Source: Marsupella aquatica
Lineage: Eukaryota; Marchantiophyta
DNA: 64,000 nucleotides
Assembly: GCA_973895155.1 (NCBI GenBank)
Contig: OZ316895.1
Coordinates: 5,704,001 to 5,768,000 of the forward strand
Direction of reading: 5' to 3'
Position 1 is the stretch's first letter. Every line of letters starts with the position of its first letter. Positions 1 to 17,800 of the stretch are shown here, one piece after another. Position numbers and translations under genes: made by a program. The notes under the pieces are model-generated. The model did no database searches, was not told the origin of the DNA, and worked only from the letters and a program-made list of their open reading frames with translations.

Positions 1-259
1 TTGTGAAATATGTGGTGAATTTTCTAAATTGCCTGGGCAAATCCCTCCCAGACACGGCGGGATCTGGGATAAAAGGGAACGTAATCATGTTAATTTATTA
101 TGTCTGTCAGACCTTTCGAAAAGACAATTTGGCTCATAACAAATGTGACGAAGCAATTGAAATTCCTGTTTTGTTTCTGTGTCTCAAACAACCTTCAGGA
201 TTCAGAGTTCTTGCGTGAATATGTCTTTTATTTTTCGTTTGTTGTCATGGTTTCCATAG
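1..259 (+). other. Intron sequence upstream of first visible PRP16 exon
   Basis: No convincing coding exon is seen here. The stretch ends in a 3' splice site (TTTCCATAG, up to 259) that opens the first recognisable PRP16 exon with a split codon, so it is most simply intronic. The N-terminal part of the gene lies before the window. Confidence 0.6.
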
Positions 260-5745
<5,486 letters not shown>

Positions 5746-7690
5746 TGTTGCCCTTAGTTTAAAAAGATTCTGAAATTATACATCTGGGATTTGTTCCCTG
5801 TAGTTAAGACCTGTGATCCATTGAGTTGCGGAATACATTACTCAGGATTCCATCCTAAATTGAGAGAATTGGTTTCTCGAGCAGAGGGATCCTCTCTGTA
5901 TTTACATCCTCTGTCAAGATTGTTGCATAACTGGATGATTTGAGCGATACGCATTTCTTCTCTGTAAGTTGTGACTAATCGGCGATATGTGAGAGAACCT
6001 GAAATTGGACATATCTGTCTCATACTTCTCAGACGAGCTTCCTTTGTCTTTGAATGATGAAATTTACAAGATGCCTTGTTGTCCAGCACTGGATAGAAGG
6101 GAATTGCTAATTGTAGGAGCATCTTTGAGAACATCACAATACAACTTGTTTCATTCAACTTGGCACTAGCGGATACTGCCTCTACTCAATTGTTGGTACC
6201 CATAAGAAGGTTGGCTTCCCCCAATATACACCCGTTTTCAATGTGACCAAGCAACAGTTTTGTATCGTACACACACGATCTGATCATGTTAAGTTCTTGA
6301 TACATGCACATCCGCCTGATAAAGTTGGGCAAGCCCTCTTGATTCTCATATGGTTTTTTCTGCCCACTGGCCTATATAAGGGGGGAGTTTCCAAGTTTTC
6401 TTTCTTTCTTTCTTTCTTTCTTCACTTTCTAGTTCTACTATGCCACACTTCTTCTACCATGCCAGGCTCCTCCACCCTGTCAAAAAAATACTATTAGTGG
6501 TGAAAATTAGTGGATCCAGGTCAGATGATGGACAGTGGCACTTTAAAGCTAACTGGGGACAAAAGTAACCAGGGATCAAAAGTAACCAGGGATCCTGAGA
6601 ACTGTAGGCTGATCGAAGCACGGCTCTAAACTTAAGCACAGCAATAGTGGGGTCACATTCCAGCTAGTTTGCTGGGATGCCACAGTGGGGTCTACTCCGC
6701 CTATCAATAAGGACAGTTGGTTTGATTTTTCATTTTTGATTTAGTTTCTTTTTGGGTTTGAAAATATTCGTTGATTCCGAAGTTTCCACCTAGGGGGTTC
6801 ATCAAGCATACTTCAAATCTAGGATGCTTCAAATTTCATGGGAGTATTGTCTTCAGATAATACTGGGACTGTCAAGAATATTTCAAATCTTGGGGCTATT
6901 GTTTGGAGATAATATTACATCAATTTCAAATATCTCTAGAAAAGTTGTTGCGAGTATTTGGTATATTGACATTTTGTCTTCCTTTCCTTTTTTGAAGATA
7001 CAGATGACACTGCACAAATGAATTCCAAGACACACTTGGCAAAAACTATCACGGAGCAGAGAAAAAGACCCAAGGGGCAGCCTTCCTGTACCCAGACTCC
7101 CCATGCCCATCCCTAAGCACAAGCATAATCTAAATATGATAACTTTGGGTTAGAGTAGAAATTATGGCCTAAGGTTACACTATATAGTTTCTCATAAATT
7201 GCAACCACTGTTATTTATTTTTCTATTAGAAGTATGTCGCACTATTTTAAGATTTTATATTGCTTTACAAACATTGTCACTGATACATCAGTATCTTCCA
7301 TCAAAGATTTGGTAGTGGGAGTCTTTCAGGATGTCCTACTTGTGAAAACTATTAGATCTTTGTCTTGAGCAAGGGTTGCGCCAGGGATCGCCCACTCCCA
7401 CTGTATTCCTAACCGCTGGGGGCTGCATTTTAAGTTCATATACAAGTGCACAATATAAATATACTTTTTACTGTTTGATTCCAATGAGACTGCACACAAT
7501 TGAGCTGGGTGAGATCTCCCAATGAACTTAATATACATACCCGTGATATTACTTTATTATTAGCATTCGTGATAGTATTTAATTTCCAAGAACTTACATT
7601 GATAAATATAGGCTTTGTCACTTTTCTTCCACATTCAATCTACTTGAGAGAGTTTTCGTTATCACTTTTGAAAATTTATTTAATTTTTAA
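5746..7690. other. PRP16 3' flank and intergenic DNA
   Basis: No supportable gene. The PRP16 3' UTR must lie at the start, but I cannot place the poly(A) site. A (TTTC)n microsatellite lies at about 6397-6422, just after a TATA-like CCTATATAAGG near 6371; no coding region follows it. The rest is AT-rich and without recognisable features. Confidence 0.5.
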
Positions 7691-7750
7691 TTCAAATATA
7701 CATGATGACATAAACTTGGTATGGAACAAATGTTACTGGTGTAAACTTTT

Positions 7751-8260
7751 ACTGGAGGTCCTGGTCCCTCTTATTTCCATAATCTCTTGCCTGGAAAATC
7801 ATCTGAACTTTTTTCCATGCCATATTTATGTATTATAAGAACAGTCTTGGCTGGGGTTATAGTTTGAACCCTGTTCCCAAAATACTCAGAAAAACTTCCG
7901 GGCTCCTCCAGCTGTTAGTCATTTTCTATCAATCATAGGGTTACTCTCTAGTAACCAAATGTCCACACCCTCATTATCCTATACAAAAATTCAGTCAGGA
8001 AAACAGGTAACCAGCATTAAAACATTTATGGAGGCCCTTGTTATTCACATAATTGCCCCAAAATGAACTTTTCCCTGGAGAGAAATTTAGTACTATAATG
8101 CATGTATCAGCCGGGCTTCTAGCCTAACCCCTGTCCCAAGAATGCTTAGAAAACCTCTTCCTGACTGCCGTGGCCCGTGGGTCAGTGTTTTTTTCCAGTT
8201 TCTGGTGGTCAGAGGCTAGTAACCCCAGCCTACACCATCATTATCCGATACATTATAGGA
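7751..8260 (+). repeat. R1 dispersed repeat, two adjacent copies
   Basis: Two degenerate units begin near 7751 and 8023. Each has the order: a GGAGGTCC...TTATT(C)CATAATC block, then a GGCTGGGGTT...AACCCTGTTCCCAAAAT block, then CTCAGAAAA and GTTACT...AGTAACC stretches. The same order recurs at about 14262, 14481 and 31277, and in reverse near 23661. No ORF is conserved between copies, so this is noncoding repetitive DNA. Confidence 0.6.
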
Positions 8261-8284
8261 TAATAATCTATAGGAAAGAAAAAA

Positions 8285-8425
8285 ACATATTATTGTAGTG
8301 AATTTCAGATCGGCAGATTCCCAAGCAGTAAAGCGATCGCCTAGGATTCGGACCCGGGTGAGTGCGGTCGTGCGAACTCGAACTGACTGGACTACTGGAG
8401 CAACCTGATCATTATTGCTGATCAA
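8285..8425 (-). repeat. Possible tRNA-derived SINE
   Basis: Read on the minus strand, GGTCCGAATCC (8344-8354) is one base from the tRNA B-box consensus, and GTTGCTCCAGTAGTC (about 8388-8402) resembles an A box about 40 bases upstream. The unit then runs toward a T-rich tract. The A/B spacing fits an internal RNA polymerase III promoter. There is no cloverleaf, so it is not a tRNA gene. No target duplication was identified. Confidence 0.35.
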
Positions 8426-8734
8426 ATAATAATACTAAGGCGATAATACTGCCTGTTGCCCGTCATGCCGGAACAACGAAGTGATCCGCACTCCGCACCT
8501 CTCTGTCTGTCTCCTTTCTTGCTCGCTGCTCGGCGTCGCGCCCGTTTTCCCGTTCTACGAGGGAACGCACCGAGAGCAGGGAGAGCCCGGAGAGGAAGGG
8601 ACGGAGGCAGCTCGCAGAGAACGCGCGCCGACGTGCTTGGGAAGTGCGCATGAACAATCTAGGCACGGAGCGATGGTCGAGCATTATGTGCTGCGCGGAA
8701 GAGAGGTCTTGCTCCCGCTCGCGGCGCGTTCGAA

Positions 8735-8990
8735 CGCCGAAATCGCTCCAGCAATTGCTGGACCGTCGACCCCGGCATTATGCCGCTCTTCTGCGCAGTG
8801 GTGTGGTCCCTGTCGATGAGCGGGTGTTGCTAGAGCCAGCCGGACAAGGATTCGGGAAGGAGCAGCACTTGCTCGGTCGCCGAAATCGCTCCATGAATTG
8901 CTGGACCGTCCGAGTCATCGGTGATGCGCTAATGTGGTCCCTATCGATGGGGTGTTGAGAGAGCCAGCCACGGATTTCCGGGAAGGAGCG
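8735..8990 (+). repeat. 143-bp tandem duplication upstream of the DUF3455 gene
   Basis: CGCCGAAATCGCTCCA occurs at 8735 and again at 8878, each followed by AATTGCTGGACCGTC, TGGTCCCT.TCGATG and AGAGCCAGCC in the same order, so this is a diverged two-unit tandem duplication. The whole 8480-9000 stretch is more GC-rich than its surroundings. It lies 640-890 bases before the start codon of the next gene and could include its promoter or 5' UTR; that is inference. Confidence 0.6.
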
Positions 8991-9626
8991 CTACCTTTGC
9001 GGGAGCAATTGGATCGGACTCGGGAGTATATTGTGACTTCATCCATTCCAGCCTGGTGAGGGATTGAGTCCACGGAGAATCCGTCGCTTGATCAATTTCA
9101 ACGTTCTATGCAATTCGTCTACACCCGTGAATAGAGGTCGGGTCTTATGTGTCAGCGTGCACGAAGATTGTAGATTCACGTCGTAGCTGTGGAGACTCCC
9201 AGCGTGCATGCGCACCAGAGGTTGTTCTCTTTCGGTTTCATTCAAGGTGATCCATTCGAAGTGCATGTGGCATCTTGTCGTCTGAGCTGGGAAGTGAATT
9301 AACAAGTTACGTGAAGCCAAAGCTACGTTACAGAAGGTTTCCTTACGGTTTTCGTTCTGCTAGTGCAACAGATTTCTCATTGAACATTGCTTTCTGAACA
9401 GATTTCGTTATGAGGAAAAATGCTGGAGATAACGTAAGCTTAGGTAGATTTTGTTCGTGACTTGCTGTCGATCGGGGCTGCTCATCTCAACGGAATGACT
9501 TAAGAGTTCCTGAATCAAATATTTGTCGTCAATCGTGACGGAAGGAATGACACACGTCTGCTCTATGTTGTGTTGACCATTGGATGTGTGCATTGCAGAG
9601 ACAACGGACGAGCCTATTTTGGAGTG

Positions 9627-11624
9627 ATGGCCAGCATGAAGGGGTCCATTCTTCTTTCTTGTTCCTTGTTTGTGCTGCTCGTGACGCAGACTGCATGGGG
9701 ACAATTGTATAACAGTACTGGCAATCTCACGCCTCCAACTGGAAACAGGTTATACTATAGGATACAACTACCGCATTCGTGCTTGCAACTGCTTACAGAT
9801 TGCAATTCTCCTTGCTTTTCCTTCATATCAATTTGTCTTGCGCGCATATATGGTTTTTGAAAATTGCGCGACAGACGCCAACAATTAACGTGGTGCATCG
9901 CAGTCCAACGATCGTTGCGAAGACCAGAAGTGCGTACCTTGTCTACACCTGCACGAAAGGCGCCTGGGTCCCTTTTAAAGGATATGCAACTTTAGTGGAT
10001 GAAACGACCAATCAGATTGTCGGAAACTACACGATGACAACTGATAACCAAGGCTATCTCGGAACTTGGACTTTGATAAATTCCCCCGGAGATAGGGAAG
10101 AATCTGGATACGACTCGAGTGTTGTGACAGGTAATATAGCAAGATGTCGGGTTATGGTCATGGTCACAACAGACAAAGCTCAGCGTTCATCTGAATTACT
10201 CCGAGGGCATAGTTTTCCTGTTCAGGTGTCGTGCCGTAGCACAAACGGGAGCACAACTCGTGCAGTGCCTGCGTCCGCTTGTTATTGTATCGATCCTTGA
10301 CGATCTGCGTTTGGCACAGTCAGCATTTCGACCAATTTTCGTCTCGTCTGTTTCCAGAGTGTCAATGTGTTCGATCAAATGGGTGATTATACTCCTAATA
10401 TTGCTCGGTTCCCTCGAATCTATATAGTGGCCGGTTATAACGAGGGCTTTCATGTGTTCTATGTCTCACGCATAATTTCTAAAAGAAAATATTGACAGGT
10501 TGTCCAATAACTGTGTATGCACTTGTTCTTCTCAGGAAGACTTCTGGCATATTCTAGCGTCGGGGCCGGCAAACTTCCGAATCAACTGATGGAGGCTGCC
10601 TCTCATCTTTACTCCGGCGGAGCGTCAGCTGTGTCCTACGTTCAAATGTACAATATAATCGGAGGCGTGTCTCCACCTAAGGAGAAATGTTCGACGCACA
10701 GTTATAGTGTGACCGTGTCTTTCCACGCTGAGTTCTGTCTATGGGCACAGGATCCTGTCCCAGCGACAGTGCCAGGACAGCTAGTGTCACCTGGGCGATT
10801 CGTGGAGAACTTTTTTGGGAAAGGAAACATCACATACAAATTCAACGGCAGGTATCGCTACAAATACCGGGTTGCACACTATTGAGCTTAATCTCTTTGC
10901 AAATTTCTCTGCGTCTCCTGAGATGAATGACATCTGGAACAACATATTCATTGAGGTTTTCATGAGTAAGTTATTAACTTGCGTGCGTGAGTGTCTCGCA
11001 GTCGCTGGCTAGAGTGCGGAAGGGTGGCCACGCTTTACTCTATTCCCGGCACGCCGGCGCTTGGACAGTTTACGTTAACTAAAGGTGTTGAATGCTGGGA
11101 AGTATATGGCACCAGTGGATTAACGTTGTACGGGTTACGACTTTCGCCAGAAGTGAAGGTTGCGCCAAATGCCTGTCCCTGGAGCTTGAGCAAGGTCACC
11201 GCTTCGTCCGGCGCTATGTAAGTTCCCACTCCTTCCAACTGGCCGGTGCTGATCTAATTACGAGTCCAAGATGATGCTATCTCTTGTTAGTGCACTTCGT
11301 ATACCCTGGAGAAGGCGAGTCCTTCCAACTGGCCGGTGCTGATCTACTTACGAGTCAAAGATGATGCTATCTCTTGCTAGTGCATTTCGTATACCCTGGA
11401 GAAGGCGAGGTCAAATAATTGTCAGCGGATGTTGCTTATTTATTTGTGGCCACTCTGTTCATTTGCATTGATGCAGGATGAATCTAGGCACCTTCACTCA
11501 TGTGCAGACGGTTTCAACGAGAGGAGGACTGGCCCCCTCTTTAAGCTACATTAAAACTCCCGCGCCGGGAGCAACGAGTTCAGTTCCGTATTCAGCTATT
11601 TATTGTTTGTATGTATCGGGATAA
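9627..11624 (+). CDS. Secreted protein with two tandem DUF3455-like domains (5 exons)
   Basis: Exons I infer: 9627-9748, 9904-10130, 10536-10851, 11002-11217, 11477-11624. All are GT-AG with compatible phases, giving 342 residues. Residues 1-25 are a signal peptide (basic start, leucine-rich core, likely cleavage after AWG). The first half (about 34-185) has DUF3455 landmarks: PPTGN, LVYTCTKGAWV, a GYLGTW strand, DSSVVTG followed by LLAY, SYVQMYNIIGG, and a late Cys. The second half (about 205-342) repeats the layout in degraded form: a CGRVATLYS strand, THVQTVSTRGG near 301-311, then VPYSAIYCLY. It carries several Cys and N-glycosylation sites, as expected for an extracellular protein. The biochemical role of DUF3455 is unknown to me; some fungal members carry unsupported enzyme names. 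I chose Met at 9627 because it directly precedes the signal peptide; an in-frame Met at 9570 is possible. Confidence 0.8.
11230..11409 (+). repeat. 90-bp tandem duplication inside intron 4 of the DUF3455 gene
   Basis: Two adjacent 90-bp units (11230-11319 and 11320-11409) differ at about four positions by eye. The duplication sits in the last intron of the DUF3455-like gene and does not touch either splice site. Confidence 0.85.
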
Positions 11625-13985
11625 GCTATCTCAGTGAGGGCTGACATCGACGCCCTCGTAGCCAAAAAGCATATAGTTACATGTCTATTTAAGGTCCTGT
11701 GAGTTTCAGCCTTCCTGACTACAGTCGACATCAGGAGGAACTGAGATATTGAGTTACTCCGGGCCTCCTCGAGAGAAATTTCTCATACCCCAGCCATCTC
11801 GGGGATGGGTACTGTATAGCCTGTAGGCAAATGAGCTAAGATTCTTCTTCCGCTACGCCAGGTCGAGTAGCCAGACAGCTCGCTGTGGAGGCGGGAGCGG
11901 GATGGAGAAAGATTGTGGATCCAGAAGCAACCTTGAAAGATTGATCAAAAGATGTAGGCTGTATAGTACTTTACGTGCATATAAATTTTGTACATACTAT
12001 CGAGTCTGACATTCAAACGAGAAGTCAATTGCAGCTTGGTAGTAGCTACGAACATGCTATTATTCTATTAACTTAAGACCTTCAAGGTGTATATACGATT
12101 TTCGCCAATGTAAGAACTGTGAGTAAGTTGTGAGAGAATCGAGCTAGATTGTAATTCTTTGAAGAATCTTTCGCGAAGATCTTCCACTCATGCTTGCATA
12201 CTGCATCCTGGCAAGCTTTTCGAGGTACATCAGCGGAGAGAAAGGAAGCAAGGTCTCGTCGCTTACCGTTTGCTACGTAAAACCTGGTTCCATCAAAACC
12301 TCCATCTGTACCAATACAGATCTCACGAGTGATGAGTTGTGATATGCAGAGATTTAGTAATGGATGGACGTTCAGTGATCGTCCAGGATTATCCGTGCTA
12401 TTATCCGTGTCTCAATCCTCATTCTCCATTGTTCTTGCCGGCGCTGCTTTGGCACAGCGCAGAGTTTTTTTCGCGGAGGAAGACACATGTACAGCCCTGT
12501 CAGTGCGCAACTGCCTGTGTACGTGAAGCTGCTCATTTACGGAGCTTCGGACAAATTGTCTCATCGTGCGAGCAGAGTCGAGCTCCGCCCAGGCTGGAAG
12601 TACACAGTCAGCTTTCGAGCCCGGTGATAATTATACAGGCAGTGTACGCTTTCACATGAGAGGAGCTGTCCGTCAGATAATCGAAGGTGGCATGGGGCAC
12701 TAATCTGTCTTCTCTTCTGCCTTGTATCTTATCTGTCATCTGATAATGTACGGTATCACACGTACTTCGAAATGGGGTCTGCCAAATTACGAAGTCAGGC
12801 CTTTTCGTTTGCCTCGAGCGGAAAATTATTACCACGTGAGGTCTGGCACAAGAGCGAGCCAAAGCTTTGAATCAATCTTAAAATTCTGACACAGTTCCAT
12901 GCTTACCAATATGCTATCCAGCTAGATCAAATGATTCCAGCTTTCTTAACTTCGGGCTTAACTTTCTAGAGCACGGTCGATTACATCCCGGCCTTCAGCG
13001 AATACCGATGGCATCACCCATCAGCGCCCTAATTCACTGTCGAGCGTCAGCATTTCTGAACGAGAACTTCCCGCATTCGCTCGATTCACCGAGATATGAG
13101 TGACACACATCCGATGATTGTGATGGACCTCTCCGGCAGCCTCGGAAGCAATTGGCTTCATTTGGTGATACGTATACGGTAGCCAGCCTGCTGATCGCTA
13201 GCCACAGACCAAGTAATTAAGAGCCTCAATCTCCAGGGTCAGTGACTTCCTTTGTTGCGTGATTGCCATCGGTTCCACGCTTTGAAATATTTCATTGAAT
13301 TCCATCGTGATAGCATCGTTCGCTCTGACGCTCCAACTCCCTCACTGTTCAATTACTCCCCACAAGCCATGGGCATCCGATGATAACAGAAGGCATGGGA
13401 GAGATCGAATTCATTGTCGAATTGCCTGGCAGACCTGACCGATATATGGAAGCTCAAGAAAACCACCGAAACGATGTCATTCACGGCGTGTCAATCGTCT
13501 CACCATCATGTAGAGAATAAAAGTTCTACACTGCTGACAACGGTGACTCGTGATTGCATTAGTAGCACCCGGGCCGCACAATCGTCTCGCTTTTGACCCA
13601 ATCCCGTACCTGACAATGGATGTCTACGGTACACAGTACTGTACTGGACAGATCAGTTCGATCAGCAAGCTCACAGATGGGAGCATTTGGCCAGCTTGCT
13701 CTCGATGTCGTTCGTTCGTCCTTGGTTCGGTAAACGAGCTATGGCGTCTTACGCATCACCACGTACTCACCAGGCTCAGGAGCCGTCGGCTGGGCGACCA
13801 CGACTGTACATGGATTGCATGCATGCACGGGGCACGTCCCGTGAGTTCTTCCATCGCAGTTTTTGCTACTGACTAGCTGAGCGACGCGATCAGTGGGCAG
13901 ACAGTATGGCTGAGACGGACCTTCTACCATACCGTAGTCCCATCCGGGTTCGCGCAAAATAAACTTTTCAAATTCTGGACCTGGC
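11625..13985. other. Intergenic, nothing recognised
   Basis: 3' flank of the DUF3455 gene followed by sequence of mixed composition. Short open frames exist, but none has convincing protein-like composition or splice signals, and no repeats stand out. Confidence 0.5.
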
Positions 13986-14199
13986 TGAGAAGACATTTTA
14001 GAGTGCTTTTGAAACCTCCAAAAACCTCAAAAATAGAGGATAGCTCATGTGTGGGCGGCCGGTTACTAACCCTCCATCTGAAATGTGAATAAGCTAAGAG
14101 GTGGTAACCGGGAAACTTTTTCAAAGATTCACTTAGCGGGGTTACAATGTAGAACCATGCCAAGGTGCCTGTACCTTGGTACTAATAACTAAATTTGGT

Positions 14200-14720
14200 G
14201 TGGAACAACTTAGGTTAGTGGTGTGTAACCGTTTGTAGAGGTTACCAGCATGTAACCATTTTTGCAGGTCCTCGTTATTTTCATAATCTACTGCCCCTAA
14301 AATCAGGATCGTTACTAACCATCATACCAGACTGAATTGATGTACTGGCTGGGGTTCTAGTCCAAACCTGCTCCTAAAATACAAACAAAAGTTTCTCTCT
14401 TACGGTTGCCTACAAGCTTTTCTTGACTTTCTGGTCTAAAGATTATAATCTAGTAACATAGAGGTCACAGTGTGTAACCAGGTCCAGGGCTGCTATTTCC
14501 ATGCCTGCCCAGAAAGTAATGATCATAAACTTTTTCCCAGATCATATTTCTGTTCTATAATGATGGTATGGGTTGGGCTTTGAATCTGAACCCTGTTCCC
14601 AAAATTCTCAAAAAATTGTCCCAGCTAATGATGGCCAACTATTTTCACTCCCTGGTTGCAAGGTTATAACTTATTAACCCTAGCTGTAACCTGTCAGTGC
14701 CCAAACAGTCATTATCTTAT
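14200..14720 (+). repeat. R1 dispersed repeat, further copies
   Basis: Copies of the unit at 7751-8260 begin near 14262 (CAGGTCCTCGTTATTTTCATAATC) and 14481, including the AACCTGCTCCTAAAATAC and AACCCTGTTCCCAAAATTC blocks. The sequence before it (13986-14200) has similar TAACC/GGTAACC-rich wording and may be a more decayed copy. Confidence 0.55.
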
Positions 14721-14815
14721 ACATAAATAGTGTCTGGACAAAGACTACCTGGTTCTATATCTGTCAGGTGTGCACTCATTTATTTAAAGAAAACAATGAG
14801 GGTTATCATGGTATG

Positions 14816-14829
14816 GAGGGATGTCTTAC
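14816..14829 (+). repeat. Target-site duplication, left side of LINE
   Basis: GAGGGATGTCTTAC, repeated exactly at 18459-18472. The two copies flank the LINE and define its ends. Confidence 0.9.
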
Positions 14830-17800
14830 TTTTTTAATTTTTTTTTTAAATTTTTAAGCAAAGGAGGGGCAAGCCCAATCGATTAAAAGAGGGGGCAAAA
14901 ACCACCCAGTCAAAATGATAGAGCACAAATTCACGGAGGGGAGGGTGCCCCTAGGCCCTCCCCCCCACCACCACAACTGATGACAAGCAAGGGCAGCTGA
15001 GTCAGACTGACCCATCAGACTGCACACCAGCCAGTCACCCATACCAAGCGTATCGTGAACACATCTCATGTACTCCGTATAACGGTTCCTACTCTGCCAG
15101 TGATTATCAGTAATGTCCCTATCTAACAGATAATTGACACACACATGCTCGTACCGGTGGCAAGGTCCGTCCCTCCGCAGCTCCAATCCGCTGCGATTAC
15201 AGCGGGGAGGAGTCGAGAGGAAAGTCAAGAAAAGCTTAGTGATCATTGTGTTCATTAGAGTTGGCCTCAGTCCCCCCCCCCCCTCCAGTTACCTTGCTGG
15301 AGAATGTCTTGCAGCGCTTGTAGGGTCTTTTGTAGTTGACTGCTCTTCTTGCCAGTGTTGCTGGTTCTCATCATGATTTTGAGATGGTGAGCAGTGTTCT
15401 GCAGAGTCACCCAAACCGGGATCTTCCCGTTGGGGTGATTGAAGGCCACCGCGTTTCGCTCATTCCAGAATCCAGTGCACATTTCTTGGATAAGAATCAG
15501 TGGTCCAGGGTTGGTTTTCTGTCTCCTAGTAGCTTGCGAGATCATTTCCATCAGCCCCCCCGGATCCAGAGCAATTCGGGCACTGGAATTGGTCAGTTGT
15601 CTCAATAACTGCCATCTGTACCTGACATGTCTGCAGCTACAGAACAGGTGATCCGTGTTCTCAATTTGGTCCTTACACCGTGGGCACAGGCCGTCGCAGA
15701 TCCCCCACCGGTTGCCCCTCTGATTGGTGAAGAAGCCGTGTTGCACCAGCCTCCACACAAAGAAACGGACCTTGGGGATAGTCCAACCTCCCCAGAGCTT
15801 CCTCCACAGTTGCACCCAATGTTCTGGAGCTCCAGTCAGTCCCCATTTGCGATTCAACTTCATATGGTCACAGTTGTCAGCTGACAGCCTCTTCACCCAC
15901 ACTCTGTTGGGGCAATTCCACCTAGTTCGCCTTGGTTGGTCACTCCACCTCCACCCTTCACACCTCTCTAGTACCTCAATAGTGGTACCCTTCAGCAACT
16001 GCACCACCTCATAAAAGTCCTGAAATTCTGTCCTACCCGTGCCCCTAGTGCTGCGGATACTCTGTATGACGGTGGTAGGATCCATCCAAGAGCCATCCCC
16101 ACGTCTGATGTCCTGTAGGGATCTGATGCTTCTGTTATACATGAATCTACGAAGATTAGTCTGCTGGGAGTCACTCATAGTTTTGTTTTTGAAATAGATC
16201 CGCAGAGTCTGCTCAATGGAAAGCCGCTCCGGGAGCTCCCCCCCTTCAAATTCAAACTGGAGAAAAGACAGTTGTGTGTCCCATCCTGTAAACAGGGAGG
16301 TCAAGGTGTGCGAGCCCTTCACCTTAGTGAGCCCGGAGATCAGTATAGCCTCAGCCGGCGTCCATCTATGCATCTCTTTCTTGTCAGTTCCCACACGAAT
16401 AGTCGCCTGGATAACCTCGTTGGCCATCTTGACCCAATCAATCTTTGGGTTACAGAGCAGCTTCATCACGTGTCTCATCTTGAGTGCTTGGGCTTGCACC
16501 TTGAACGGGAGGATGCCCAATCCTCCCGCTCCTTTCTCTTGACTAATAGTGTCCCAACTAATTAGCGGGATCTTATGTTTCCCCATCTTGTTGGTCCCCC
16601 AAAGAAAGCCCCTACAAATTTGTTCCATCTCCCCGTATCTAGCCCCGTTGAGTGACAGCAGCATGAGGTGGTACGTCGGAATGGCCCTCAGGACATGTCT
16701 GAGCAGAATAACTCATCCAGGCAGCGTGAGACTCTTGTACGCCCAATGATTCAATCTTTTCCTTAGTTTGTCGATCAGAAATCTGCTTTCCTGTGAGGGC
16801 TTAATGTGATGTCCAATAGGGCAGCCAAGGTATTTGCTCATCTCTCCGGATTTAGTTACAGTGCAGCCAGTTTTCTGCATCCAATCAAGTTCCCCCTGGG
16901 TGGGTCTAAATAAGGGGATGATCTTGGACTTGTGTACATTCAGGAGTGCCCCCGAGATCCTCTCATACTGGTTGATGACCCCCCTAGCCTCCAAAAAGTC
17001 CTGTTCACTGGCCCTGAGAAGAAGTCCAGTGTCATCAGCAAAGAGCTGGTGGCACACAATGGTTCCGTCCTCCAACTTCAGACCGTGAAGTTGATTTTGC
17101 TCAATTTTCCTTTGGAGCATCAGCATGAGAGGCTGCGTGGTTAATGCAAAAAGCAGTGGTGCCAGCGGATAGCCTTGGCGGACACCCCTGCCCAGATTGA
17201 AAGGTTGCGTGAACAGTCCGTTGATGTGGACCTTGGATTGAGTATTTTCCACCAGACCTCTCACCAGCGTAATGAAATGTTCCTGAAAGTTCATTTTCCT
17301 AAGCACCTCCCATAGGAAATTGTGCTCCACTCTATCATAGGCTTTAGCAAAGTCGAGCTTAAGAAATAGCAAGGGCTCTTTCTTGAGTTTAGATAGCTCT
17401 TGCGCAAGCTTGAACGTCAGCAGGTTATCCAAAATATCCCTACCAGCAATGAATCCGGTCTGCTGTTTATCTACCAGTCTATTAATCACCTTTTTCAGCC
17501 TTGTAGCAATCAGTTTGGCTACAATCTTCTCGGTCAGCGGGAGCATGGTGAGGGGCCGCCAGTTGGTCAATTCCGAAGTATTCGAAGTCTTGGGGATCAA
17601 TTTGATGACCCCCATGGTGGCTTTAGAAGTAAGCTTCCCGTCCTGCCAGAAAGCTCTAATCATCCCGACATATCCATCTTGCATATGTTCCCATTCATGC
17701 TGCAAAACCTCCGCAGTAACACCGTCAAGCCCTGGAGACTTCTCCTTGGCAAGATTCCCAACCACACTATTAATCTCCTCAATCGTCGGTGGGCAGAGCA

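Noticed and set aside
8481-8958. Overlapping GC-rich open frames near 8.5-8.9 kb
   Set aside because: Stops are rare in GC-rich DNA by chance; the frames do not survive the 143-bp duplication consistently.
10131-10315. Continuation of the exon 2 frame of the DUF3455 gene past 10130 to a stop at 10298-10300
   Set aside because: The splice 10130/10536 restores VVTG followed by LLAY, the family order, and keeps the phase; the readthrough stretch looks intronic.
10815-10965. Apparent frameshift in the DUF3455 gene, with a protein-like frame in the +1 register
   Set aside because: An intron from 10852 to 11001 (CAG|GTATCG to TCGCAG|T) joins the flanking frames correctly, so no frameshift is needed.
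13900-13965. Possible SINE with TGGCTGAGACGG and GGGTTCGCGC
   Set aside because: The B-box match is too poor and no body or tail is visible.
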